Below, piece after piece: positions 15,638 through 22,252 of a stretch of DNA of 34,020 bases; position 1 is the first letter of the stretch; each line of letters starts with the position of its first letter. A program made the translations under genes and the position numbers. The DNA comes from an uncultured Clostridium sp. (GTDB taxonomy: Bacteria; Bacillota; Clostridia; TANB77; CAG-508), in assembly GCA_947573965.1 (NCBI GenBank), contig CANPHV010000005.1, positions 1-34,020 of the forward strand, written 5' to 3'. Under the pieces are notes generated by a model that worked only from the letters and a program-made list of their open reading frames with translations, did no database searches and was not told where the DNA came from.

Positions 15638-15802
15638 TCATTTTTTGATTTTCATTTTAAATATTGGTACAGCCTTGTTACAGCCTTGCGAATTTATTTT
15701 ATTGTTCCAATTAAATCCATCTTGAACCCCACGCCTATATATCTTATATGAATATCTTTTGAATATATGTAATAATACTCTATCTAATACATTTAATTCC
15801 AT
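15638..15802 (-). CDS. Small hypothetical protein at the prophage border
   Basis: 54 aa, below usual gene-caller length, but with a perfect AAGGAGG ribosome site 5 nt before ATG 15802. The basic N-terminal part (LLHIFKRYSYKIYRRG) and DGFNWNNK resemble small phage proteins, though I cannot name the family. The last third (NSQGCNKAVPIFK) is encoded by a tandem 10-bp repeat that may be the attachment site, so its 3' end may come from the host side. It ends 35 bp before truA and may share its transcript. Confidence 0.5.
   Translation of the reverse strand: MELNVLDRVLLHIFKRYSYKIYRRGVQDGFNWNNKINSQGCNKAVPIFKMKIKK
15668..15688. repeat. Tandem TACAGCCTTG repeat, possible phage attachment site
   Basis: Two identical 10-bp copies (15668-15677, 15679-15688) one base apart. 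They lie where host synteny (truA) ends and phage-type genes begin. The other prophage end is outside the window, so an att core cannot be confirmed. Confidence 0.3.
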
Positions 15803-15965
15803 ATTGAACCTCCTTATGAATTTAATTTGGAGATATCTCTTTATAATATTATACCATATTATGTAAATAAAAATAACTATACTGCGTGTTAGGTATTGAT
15901 ATAGATATTCCTTATCATAAGTAGGTTTTACGGCTCGACATTTTTCTACAAATTTCTACTTTTTT
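15803..15965. other. Intergenic stretch with no gene seen
   Basis: About 160 bp, AT-rich. It should hold the promoter of the 54-aa gene. TTTTTCTAC occurs three times near 15944-15970 as a short local repeat. Nothing else is recognised. Confidence 0.4.
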
Positions 15966-16127
15966 CTACTTTAAATCATTTATTAAACCATCCATATAAT
16001 TAGATGCATCTTTTCCTGTTTTTATTTCTGCTTTTGTTTTCTTTATATAATTTATAGCCTCTTGATACTTTTCTTCTTCTATAAGTTTATTTATATTATC
16101 TAATGAATCAATAATATTTTTGTCCAT
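15966..16127 (-). CDS. Small helical hypothetical protein
   Basis: 53 aa, not recognised. Mostly charged helix (INKLIEEEKYQEAINYIKKT) with no Cys or membrane segment. AGAGGTG lies 7 nt before ATG 16127. It is divergent from the XRE regulator gene, with a shared operator-like repeat between them, so it is probably part of the prophage control or border region. Confidence 0.55.
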   Translation of the reverse strand: MDKNIIDSLDNINKLIEEEKYQEAINYIKKTKAEIKTGKDASNYMDGLINDLK

Positions 16128-16174
16128 ACAATAACACCTCTTTTGTTTTTTGTTGATGTTATTATATCATTTTG

Positions 16175-16196
16175 TACCTATTTTGTAAATTAGGTA
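16175..16196. promoter_or_regulatory. Operator-like inverted repeat in a divergent promoter
   Basis: TACCTA (16175-16180) and TAGGTA (16191-16196) around a 10-bp AT spacer. It lies between the divergent small gene and the XRE regulator, so binding by that regulator is plausible. Confidence 0.4.
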
Positions 16197-16279
16197 TCAT
16201 ATATTAAACTGAAATGTATGGTAGTTAAAATAAATCATACTTTGTTTTACAATATCTATAACGAAGGTGAGGTGAGAAA

Positions 16280-16510
16280 ATGATATATGTACGAGTAAAT
16301 GAAATTTTAAAAGAAAAAAAGAAAACGAAGTATTGGTTTATTAAAAATATGGAAGGAGGCTACCAATCATTATCTCATTTAATGGACAATAATACTACTG
16401 GAATTAAATTTGAAACATTAGAAAAAATGTGTAAAATTTTAGACTGTGAACCTGGAGATATTATTGTTAGAAAAAAATCTATTAGAAAGAAGGTTAAGAA
16501 AAATGAGTAA
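16280..16510 (+). CDS. XRE/Cro-type HTH transcriptional regulator
   Basis: 76 aa. A compact helix-turn-helix of the HTH_26 kind: VRVNEILKEKKKTKYWF, then LSHLMDN, and the diagnostic FETLEKMCKILDCEPGDII. This small class is common in Firmicute prophages and typically acts as a repressor or Cro-like switch. GAGGTGAG lies before ATG 16280. The next gene starts inside its last three codons, so the two are coupled. Confidence 0.9.
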   Translation: MIYVRVNEILKEKKKTKYWFIKNMEGGYQSLSHLMDNNTTGIKFETLEKMCKILDCEPGDIIVRKKSIRKKVKKNE

Positions 16511-16886
16511 ACTTCTAAAGCAATATGAAGAACTAAAGAAAAAAGATCCAAAGAAAATATATATTTTTAAAGTTGGTATTTTTTATAATATATTAAACGA
16601 AGATGCAAGACTAGTTTCAAAAGAAATTGGCCTAAAACTAACCGACTTAAGTCCTGAAATAATTAAATGTGGTTTTCCTGTCGCTACACTTGAAAAATAC
16701 ACAAATTTATTAACAGAACACAATATAAAATTTGAAGTTGTATCTAATCAAACATCTTCTAATCAAAATACTTCTTATGAGCAAATTATTAAGAAAATAC
16801 AAAATATTAACTTAGATAACACAACTTGCAAAGAAGCATTTGATATATTATATACTATACAACAAAATTTGAAAAATATACAATAA
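16503..16886 (+). CDS. Mini-MutS: MutS domain I plus MutS-like C-terminal helix
   Basis: 127 aa. Residues 1-80 resemble MutS domain I: LLKQYEELKKKDP, FKVGIFYNILNEDARLVSKE, IGLKLT, CGFPVATLEKYTNLLTE. The mismatch-reading motif F-Y-E of full MutS (GDFYELF) is altered here to GIFYNIL, so the Glu is replaced by Asn. The last 35 residues (NINLDNTTCKEAFDILYTIQ) resemble the C-terminal tetramer helix of MutS (TP-EAL-LY-L). ATPase, connector and lever domains are absent. It overlaps the regulator gene by 8 bp. MutS-like proteins have been noted beside some DGRs; here the DGR is 2-5 kb away. Confidence 0.75.
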   Translation: MSKLLKQYEELKKKDPKKIYIFKVGIFYNILNEDARLVSKEIGLKLTDLSPEIIKCGFPVATLEKYTNLLTEHNIKFEVVSNQTSSNQNTSYEQIIKKIQNINLDNTTCKEAFDILYTIQQNLKNIQ

Positions 16887-16910
16887 GGGAGATAAAATCT
16901 CCCTTATTTT
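16882..16910. terminator. Bidirectional terminator
   Basis: 12-bp perfect stem AATAAGGGAGAT / ATCTCCCTTATT (16882-16893 with 16897-16908), 3-nt loop. It separates the rightward mini-MutS gene from the leftward lysis genes. Confidence 0.92.
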
Positions 16911-17873
16911 TTATTGAACATCTGATTTATATACCCAAGACATAATTTCTTGTAATAGTACACCATTAGGATGTGTATTTCCACTTCCTACTTGCATTAT
17001 TGTATAAGTTTTTCCCTTTATATATGAAGGAATTGTTTGGCCTGTACAGTATTTAGATGCAGATGTTTTCAAAGTAACTTTTTGGCCTTTTGAAAAGTTT
17101 GTTGTTGCTGCAGGTGTAGAGACATTTGCTGTTCCTATTTTTTGAGTATAATCTAAACAGATCCATCCAGCACCTGATTTTAATTTACCCCAATTTCCTG
17201 ATGTTTCTACTATTGTATATGTACCTTTATCTCTAATGCATCCTACAATTGAATGATTTGTTCCTGCACCGCTTCTAATATTTAATGCTGTGGCAGTAAC
17301 TTTTACTAAATATGAATTGCTTGTATTTTGTGTTGGTGCTACAGGTGTTACATTTCCATCTAATTTTGCATTAACTTCTTGTACTAATTGTGGAAATCTA
17401 TCTTGTAAGTATTTTCCTGGACAACTTGTGCTTGCAAACATATTATGTCTTGTTAAACTTCCGTTTTTTGTACCATCATATGTAAGTTTAAAATTGTACC
17501 TTTTACATATATCCACACATAAATTTACAAGTGAGTTCCAAGCTGCAGCAGATACTGGCCACTCTCCACCTGTAGAACTATTAGAAACTTCAATTGTAAT
17601 TGCTTGACAATCATTTACGCTATTACTTGATGTCCACGCTCTATTTTCTTCCCCAACATAACAAGCTATTTTTCCATCGTTACCAATACCATAATTAGAA
17701 CTTGCTTGCCTTCCTTTTGCTTGGAATATTCTGCCACATTGTTCTGCAGATAAAACGCCAGCCATATGATGAGGTGTTATTTTACAAACTTTGTATCCTT
17801 TTCTTCCTTGTGTATAATTACTTGAATTTGCTTCTACTACTACATTTGTTAAGCTTGATTTAATCATTTTCAT
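16911..17873 (-). CDS. Phage N-acetylmuramoyl-L-alanine amidase (endolysin)
   Basis: 320 aa. An Amidase_2/PGRP domain (1-165) has zinc ligands ITPHHMAG, TRHNMFASTSCPG and the catalytic region AITIEVSNS. An SH3b-type domain follows (about 190-250; TALNIRSGAGTNHSIVG, NWGKLKSG). The C-terminal 65 residues (KGQKVTLKTSASKYCTG) form a second SH3-like wall-binding module common in clostridial phage lysins. No signal peptide, so export depends on the holin encoded upstream. It is the last gene of the leftward late operon. Confidence 0.94.
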   Translation of the reverse strand: MKMIKSSLTNVVVEANSSNYTQGRKGYKVCKITPHHMAGVLSAEQCGRIFQAKGRQASSNYGIGNDGKIACYVGEENRAWTSSNSVNDCQAITIEVSNSSTGGEWPVSAAAWNSLVNLCVDICKRYNFKLTYDGTKNGSLTRHNMFASTSCPGKYLQDRFPQLVQEVNAKLDGNVTPVAPTQNTSNSYLVKVTATALNIRSGAGTNHSIVGCIRDKGTYTIVETSGNWGKLKSGAGWICLDYTQKIGTANVSTPAATTNFSKGQKVTLKTSASKYCTGQTIPSYIKGKTYTIMQVGSGNTHPNGVLLQEIMSWVYKSDVQ

Positions 17874-17937
17874 TTTCCTCCTTTCCGTTTGTTAATTCTT
17901 GTTTCATTTCTTCAGTTAATTCGATTTCTTCTTCCAT
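17860..17937 (-). CDS. Acidic micro-protein overlapping the amidase start
   Basis: 25 aa (MEEEIELTEEMKQELTNGKE and five more residues). AAAGGAG lies upstream of ATG 17937, and its stop codon overlaps the amidase start by 14 bp, so it could couple translation of the endolysin. Function unknown; possibly only a leader peptide. Confidence 0.4.
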   Translation of the reverse strand: MEEEIELTEEMKQELTNGKEENEND

Positions 17938-17966
17938 AAAAAATCGCTCCTTTCTTTTATAAAATG

Positions 17967-18003
17967 AAAAACAGGAAGATTTTTAAATTTTCTTCCTGTT
18001 TTA
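17967..18003 (-). terminator. Hairpin terminator upstream of the amidase gene
   Basis: 10-bp stem AACAGGAAGA / TCTTCCTGTT with a U-rich tail on the minus strand. It is the second hairpin after the holin gene. Confidence 0.75.
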
Positions 18004-18033
18004 TATAAATACCAGAAATTTATCCTGGTATTG

Positions 18034-18074
18034 AAAAAAACGGCTTGCGAGGTTGCGTTTTAAGCCGTTTTTTA
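18034..18074 (-). terminator. Terminator after the holin gene
   Basis: Stem AAAAACGGCTT / AAGCCGTTTTT (about 18036-18046 with 18062-18072) with a 15-nt loop, directly at the holin stop codon. Confidence 0.8.
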
Positions 18075-18284
18075 TTCCTGGGTGGTATCATTTATTGTCT
18101 TACTTTCGTTCTTTTTAGTAAAATAATATGTAAATACTGATGATGCAATGGAACTAAAAAGAGTAAACACTATTTGAAATATGTCCCAATTTCCTTTTAT
18201 GGCCATAATTATTATAAGTGCTACTAGTGTTAATGTAACTGTTACTGTTACAAAACTTTTAAGATCATTCCACGCTTGTTTCAT
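18072..18284 (-). CDS. Phage holin
   Basis: 70 aa. Two hydrophobic segments (about 12-30 and 36-55) joined by a short turn (KGNWDIF), and a charged C-terminal tail (TKKNESK). Size, topology and position between xhlA and the amidase identify a pore-forming holin that releases the endolysin. The exact holin family is not certain. Confidence 0.8.
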   Translation of the reverse strand: MKQAWNDLKSFVTVTVTLTLVALIIIMAIKGNWDIFQIVFTLFSSIASSVFTYYFTKKNESKTINDTTQE

Positions 18285-18296
18285 AATAACTCCTTT

Positions 18297-18542
18297 CTAT
18301 TGGATTCCAATTCCACTTTTTAATAGTGCAATTCCTATTCCAATTACTCCAGTTATAACTGCAGCTACTACAGTTCTTGTAATCCACTTTATTCTTTCGT
18401 TTATCTCTGTAATTTCTTCTGTATTTTCTTTGCTTCGTGTATTTGCTTCATAAGCTACAGATTTTAATTCTTTGTATCCATCTAGTTTACTTTCTATTAC
18501 AGCCAGTCTTGTTAATACTTCTGTTTCAAAATTTTGATCCAT
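18297..18542 (-). CDS. xhlA: XhlA-type hemolysin/holin-associated protein
   Basis: 81 aa. An N-terminal coiled helix (ETEVLTRLAVIESKLDGYKE, ENTEEITEINERIKWI) and one C-terminal membrane segment (VVAAVITGVIGIGIALL), the XhlA layout from the PBSX lysis cassette, where it acts with the holin. It is 12 bp upstream of the holin gene. Confidence 0.9.
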   Translation of the reverse strand: MDQNFETEVLTRLAVIESKLDGYKELKSVAYEANTRSKENTEEITEINERIKWITRTVVAAVITGVIGIGIALLKSGIGIQ

Positions 18543-18569
18543 AACCTTGATCTCCTTTCTTGTATTTTA

Positions 18570-18602
18570 ATATAAAAAAATAACGCCTTATTTAAGCGTT
18601 TA
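18570..18602 (-). terminator. Terminator after xkdX
   Basis: Minus-strand AACGCTTAAATAAGGCGTT followed by ATTTTTTTATATT. The 5' arm overlaps the xkdX stop codon. Confidence 0.75.
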
Positions 18603-18744
18603 TTTCATACTTTTCTTCAGTTATTTCTCTATATTCTTCTTCTGTTATCCATTTACCAACAGCATTATACACCCTGGTTTTGTTCCACATTCCATTATCA
18701 TAATACTTTTTTACTTTTTCAAAGTTTTTACTATGTTCTTTCAT
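18592..18744 (-). CDS. xkdX: XkdX-family phage protein
   Basis: 50 aa, too short for routine gene calling. The core FEKVKKYYDNGMWNKTRVYN and GKWITEEEYREIT matches the XkdX family of PBSX-like phages, short proteins of unknown role encoded between tail-fibre genes and the lysis cassette. AGGAGG lies before ATG 18744, and the gene starts 2 bp after the preceding gene ends. Confidence 0.88.
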   Translation of the reverse strand: MKEHSKNFEKVKKYYDNGMWNKTRVYNAVGKWITEEEYREITEEKYEINA

Positions 18745-18745
18745 A

Positions 18746-19078
18746 CTATACCTCCTCTAAGTCAATATCTGTCATCATTGCTAAATATTCTATGTCGCTT
18801 TGCATTTTTATTTCTTTTAATTCAGCTGCAGATAATTCCCTTAAGATAAAATAATATCCATCTTCATAGTGAACTATTTGTACTAATTCCATATGTTCAT
18901 ATTCTTTTTTTATTTCTTGGCCATCTTCTGATCCTTCTATTGTAACTTTAGATAATTTTCCTTTGAAATCATCTTCAGTAAGTTTTTCTTCTGATATATA
19001 ATTGTTTCCATTTAGTCTAAGGTTTTCAATTTTCGTTCCATCAGATAGCGTAATTTTCCATAACCTTGATTTTTCCAT
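18746..19078 (-). CDS. Hypothetical protein downstream of the reverse transcriptase
   Basis: 110 aa, not recognised. Soluble and acidic, with beta-prone stretches (WKITLSDGTKIENLRLNGNN, HMELVQIVHYEDGYYFIL) and an acidic helical tail. AGGAGG precedes ATG 19078. It overlaps the end of the reverse-transcriptase frame by 67 bp, an unusually long overlap. It may be a tail-fibre-associated protein rather than a DGR part; similar small proteins sit before xkdX in related phages. Confidence 0.75.
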   Translation of the reverse strand: MEKSRLWKITLSDGTKIENLRLNGNNYISEEKLTEDDFKGKLSKVTIEGSEDGQEIKKEYEHMELVQIVHYEDGYYFILRELSAAELKEIKMQSDIEYLAMMTDIDLEEV

Positions 19079-20203
19079 CTTACCCTCCTATTAAATAAAT
19101 CATAATATAATTGAGACATATTTGTTATTTGTTGTTGTGACATATTCTTATAATTTGATGCCATCCAGCCTTTAAAAATATTCTCGATTTCCTTATATGT
19201 CAGCCTATTATTATCTAATAGCCTTTTATATGCTTTTAATTTTCTTCGTTGCCTAGTTATTGCTTTTGGATTTATTCTTCTAATGATCCTACCTGTTTCA
19301 GTTAGTGAATATTTTAATTGTAAAAACTTAAATGTTTGTGACAACTTTGTAATATATGTTTTTCTAGGATTTATCACTAATTCCAATTTGTCTGCAATCT
19401 TTAATACTCCATCTAAGACTTCATTTAGAAATTCTTTACTTTCGTGAATTATATAACTATCATCTGTATATCTTCCATAATACTTGCAACCCTTAACTAT
19501 TTTTATATAATTATCAATTCTACTAGGATATGCAATTCCAATATTTTGACTTGGTTGTGATCCTATATTAATCCCTCTATCTTTATTAGATTCTATACTA
19601 AATACTTGAAATATATTTTGTAGAATCCACATTGTCATTGCTTTATCTTCATTATTCACATTTCTTAACAAATTGTTCATAACCTGCAAACATTTCTTAT
19701 ATGGAATGCTTGAATAATATCCACTAAAATCCATTAAAAGAATATAACCCTCGTTGTTTTTGTGTTCTCTATAATATTTATGTAAGTGTACTTCTAGTCT
19801 TTTTCTGCTAAAAGCTACACCTTTATTTTTTCGACTAGCTCCATTATCATGTATTAGAAAAGGAGAAATAGCTGGGCTTAAAATTTCATCACAAAGTAAA
19901 TGATTGACTGTTTTGTCAACCATTATATTCGTTGCGATGTTTCTTTTCTTGCCTCGCTCTTTTATTACGAATTTAGATCCGTTTTGTTGGTCTATATGTC
20001 TTTTCAATCATTGCCTTTTGAATTTGTGCTGTTTCTAATAATTGATTCATTTCAAAAAGCTGTGATTTGTATTTGAATGGAGCACCAGCAATTGCCTTTT
20101 TTCCAGCTTTATAAATTAGATTAGCATCGTAAAATTTATTCATAAAATCACTTTTATAGCAGTAATAGTCGTAACTAACTGCATAATGATTAGCATTTAT
20201 CAA
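19012..20203 (-). CDS. DGR reverse transcriptase, split by a +1 frameshift
   Basis: Two overlapping frames together give about 395 aa. Frame one (20203 down) gives the N-terminal region to MIEKTYRPT and stops 12 nt later; frame two resumes with GSKFVIKERGKKRNI. Dropping one base in ACAAAACGG (about 19978-19985) joins them into the usual RT order. RT motifs: LLMDFSGYYSSI (catalytic Asp), NIGSQPSQNIGIA (DGR-type SQ motif), YYGRYTDDSYII (YXDD), NPRKTYITKLSQTFKFLQLKY. In DGRs this enzyme copies TR RNA with adenine-specific errors. Start is a TTG with no clear ribosome site. As in truA the shift falls at an in-frame CGG-A. Without the shift the frame-two protein would lack the N-terminal helices. 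Confidence 0.92.
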
Positions 20204-20301
20204 TCGATTCTTTTACCGAATTGAAGGGACAACCTTTCCTTTCCCTTTCCCATACTATTACCAAATGGAAACTTAGTCCATATAAAAATTTGTATAGTAG
20301 T
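20204..20301. other. Spacer between TR and reverse transcriptase
   Basis: About 100 bp, part of the presumed TR RNA downstream of the repeat. On the minus strand it has a purine-rich run (GGGAAAGGGAAAGGAAAGG, about 20229-20251). In characterised DGRs the segment from TR to the RT start is needed for priming on the TR RNA, so this spacer is likely functional RNA. Confidence 0.5.
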
Positions 20302-20398
20302 GAAATCTGGACGCACACCGTTAGCGTTAGATGCACCGTTGTGGTTAGCATTACCGTTGTTGTTAACATTAGCGAACTCCGACGCAGAAGCGACATTT
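20302..20398 (-). repeat. DGR template repeat (TR)
   Basis: 97 bp, paired without gaps with VR at 21005-21101 (offset 703). Of 97 positions 86 are identical and 11 differ, all at adenines of the minus (sense) strand. It is dense in AAC/AAT codons in the VR frame, as expected of a template that diversifies Asn codons. It lies 20 bp after avd and 98 bp before the RT frame, the classical order. A frame across it (20190-20396) is not considered a gene. Confidence 0.97.
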
Positions 20399-20418
20399 AA
20401 AGATTACCCCAATTATAT

Positions 20419-20934
20419 TTATTTCTTTATATCTTTAAGAAACCTATTATCAGTTTGTCTGAGCTTTTTTATCATATTAAATTCCTTTTGGATTTCAATA
20501 ACAATATAAGTAAACCTGTTCAAGTCTGCATATAAACATTCTCCAGCATATTGAAGTTCGTCTTGAAGAACATTACAACAACTCATTGCTTTATCTAGTT
20601 CTAGTCTGCGTTCTTCAAATTCAGACATATATGTTGGAAATATTGTATTGGCAATTCTTAAATGTTCATTTATTCCGCAAGCAGAATTTATAACCTTATC
20701 TGTTATTCTTAATATTTGATTATTGAAATACTGATATATTCTCTTTTTTGCTTTTTCTTTTAGCTTTTCATCAGTTATATTTTTTGTGTTTTCATCTACT
20801 ACTTCATTAATCTTATTCAAATCAAAGTAAAAGTTATTCTCTGCCAGCTTTGTTACTGCAGTTCTTATTTTATATGCATTATGAACTGTTTGTAATTTAC
20901 TTTCCGTTCTTTCGCTCTTTTTTATATCTGACAT
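20419..20934 (-). CDS. avd: DGR accessory variability determinant (Avd-like)
   Basis: 171 aa, all helical. The C-terminal 90 residues (IRTAVTKLAENN earlier, then CGINEHLRIANTIFPTYMSE, FEERRLELDKAMSCCNVLQD, and IKKLRQTDNR) match Avd four-helix-bundle proteins of Firmicute DGRs. Avd forms a pentamer that binds the RT and the TR RNA and is needed for cDNA synthesis. It is longer than the roughly 128-aa Bordetella Avd through an N-terminal helical extension. Position between VR and TR supports the call. AAGGAG is 15 nt before ATG 20934, a long spacer. Confidence 0.88.
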   Translation of the reverse strand: MSDIKKSERTESKLQTVHNAYKIRTAVTKLAENNFYFDLNKINEVVDENTKNITDEKLKEKAKKRIYQYFNNQILRITDKVINSACGINEHLRIANTIFPTYMSEFEERRLELDKAMSCCNVLQDELQYAGECLYADLNRFTYIVIEIQKEFNMIKKLRQTDNRFLKDIKK

Positions 20935-20963
20935 TGCTAATCAAATTTTCTCCTTTCCTTTTC

Positions 20964-20982
20964 GCTAGGGACAAGCCCTAGC
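20964..20982 (-). promoter_or_regulatory. Hairpin/cruciform just past VR (DGR target-recognition element)
   Basis: Perfect 7-bp inverted repeat GCTAGGG / CCCTAGC with a 5-nt loop (20964-20970, 20976-20982), 22 bp beyond the VR 3' end and after the fibre stop codon. In Bordetella phage BPP-1 a hairpin at this place is required for efficient homing. No T-run follows, so it is not a normal terminator. Confidence 0.8.
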
Positions 20983-20992
20983 TGATGTTCGA

Positions 20993-22249
20993 TTATTTGA
21001 TTAGGAAAGCTGGACGCACACCGCCAGCGTTAGATGCACCGCCGTGGTTAGCATTACCGTTGTCGTGAACAAAAGCGAACCCCGACGCAGAAGCGACATC
21101 TCTTAGCCAGTACCAATATCTTTCTCCAGCATCATTTCTTGCTACAATTTTGCTTGCATTTAGTCTGAATAATGATAATTGAGATTTATCTGCTCCAGTT
21201 TCATATCCATGATGTGATCCCCATGCATTGTGTCCATAAACCATACATTCATTCATAATTTCTATAGTAGAATCATACCATGCCCATCCACTTGCCTTGC
21301 CATCTGCAACTGCATTTGTTAATAATACCTTATGATTCAAAATATGATTTATTTCAAAATCATTTTGTATCACTGCCTTAAATGGTGCTAGATATTCTGT
21401 ATACATTTTGCTACCATAATAACCTCCAGTTACTGTGTTAGTATCATTCATTTTTGCAGTTCCCATTATTCTTTCTGGAACCATTAAAATATGTGGTGTA
21501 GTACATTCTGTATCTCCACAATGTAACCTATAATTAAGATCAGCAACTATGTATTTTCTGTTACTTACCTTTCCTATTATATAATCTCCTATAAATATAT
21601 CGTCAAAAGTTCCTGCTGCTATTTGTTGTGATAGTGTACCATTATAGAATAGATTTGTTATATCTTTTCCTCTATAAATTGCATTATGTGCTGCTGCATT
21701 TGGAGCAACAACTATTTGTTTCAAAGCATTTATTTTTCCTGTATAATCTGTTGTTAATTCTGCAGCCTTTTCATTTAATTCTTGTTCATTTACATATACT
21801 GTACTTGGATCAACTGTAATTGTAACATTATTTGCATTATCTACGGTAATTATCATATCATAATAATGTTCTTTCTTTTCTGTTATAGAATTATTTATAT
21901 ACTCTGCTTCTTCTCCATAATTTATATATGCAAATAATACTTGTTGATTCGTGTCAGGATCAATAGCATATAAACCTAATTCTTTTAGCCAAAATCCTTC
22001 TTCAGCATCTGTGTTTTTAAATAAACCTCTAACAGTAACTTGTGTATCGGTTTCTCTGTTTACTTTAGTTATGTCGAAGTTTAATTCAGGGTTTACTAAT
22101 CCTGTTAAAGCTTTTATAGTTGCTACACTAGGATCTGCAATACTTCCACTACCTATTGAAAAATGTGAAAAACTTAATGTTTTTGATTGTAGTGTTTTAG
22201 CTGCTAATATTGCTCCCTGTGTAGTTATATAAGTTGTACCGTAAGCCAT
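20993..22249 (-). CDS. Tail-fibre protein, DGR target with variable C-type-lectin-like end
   Basis: 418 aa. Residues 1-160 are a phage tail-collar/fibre N-terminal domain (GAILAAKTLQSKTLSFSHF, GFWLKELGLYAID). After a helical linker, residues about 215-418 form a DUF6273/C-type-lectin-like domain ending RYWYWLRDVAS ... GGVRPAFLIK. The last 35 residues hold the VR. Residues changed from TR: D384, G390, F393, H395, D396, G403, G409 and A414 (TR gives N, E, N, N, N, N, N, D). It should bind the bacterial surface, and the DGR would vary host range. Start ATG 22249 directly follows the next upstream gene. Confidence 0.93.
   Translation of the reverse strand: MAYGTTYITTQGAILAAKTLQSKTLSFSHFSIGSGSIADPSVATIKALTGLVNPELNFDITKVNRETDTQVTVRGLFKNTDAEEGFWLKELGLYAIDPDTNQQVLFAYINYGEEAEYINNSITEKKEHYYDMIITVDNANNVTITVDPSTVYVNEQELNEKAAELTTDYTGKINALKQIVVAPNAAAHNAIYRGKDITNLFYNGTLSQQIAAGTFDDIFIGDYIIGKVSNRKYIVADLNYRLHCGDTECTTPHILMVPERIMGTAKMNDTNTVTGGYYGSKMYTEYLAPFKAVIQNDFEINHILNHKVLLTNAVADGKASGWAWYDSTIEIMNECMVYGHNAWGSHHGYETGADKSQLSLFRLNASKIVARNDAGERYWYWLRDVASASGFAFVHDNGNANHGGASNAGGVRPAFLIK
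21005..21101 (-). repeat. DGR variable repeat (VR)
   Basis: 97 bp at the 3' end of the fibre gene, ending 12 bp before the stop-codon end. Eleven mismatches to TR, all at TR adenines: six A-to-G, one A-to-C then others to C/T on the sense strand, changing eight codons. The 3' part GGTGTGCGTCCAG (21010-21022) is identical to TR and is the candidate initiation-of-homing site. Confidence 0.97.
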
Positions 22250-22252
22250 TTA

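Noticed and set aside
20190..20396. 68-aa open frame on the minus strand lying across TR
   Set aside because: It exists because TR keeps the VR coding texture; it has no clear ribosome site, and it reads TR in a frame other than the fibre's.
20964..20982. Terminator for the fibre gene
   Set aside because: The stem is short and is followed by a purine-rich ribosome site for avd, not a T-run.
20302..21101. Simple duplication as an explanation for the two 97-bp repeats
   Set aside because: Mismatches in a drifting duplicate would hit all bases; here all 11 are at template adenines and the RT and Avd genes are adjacent.
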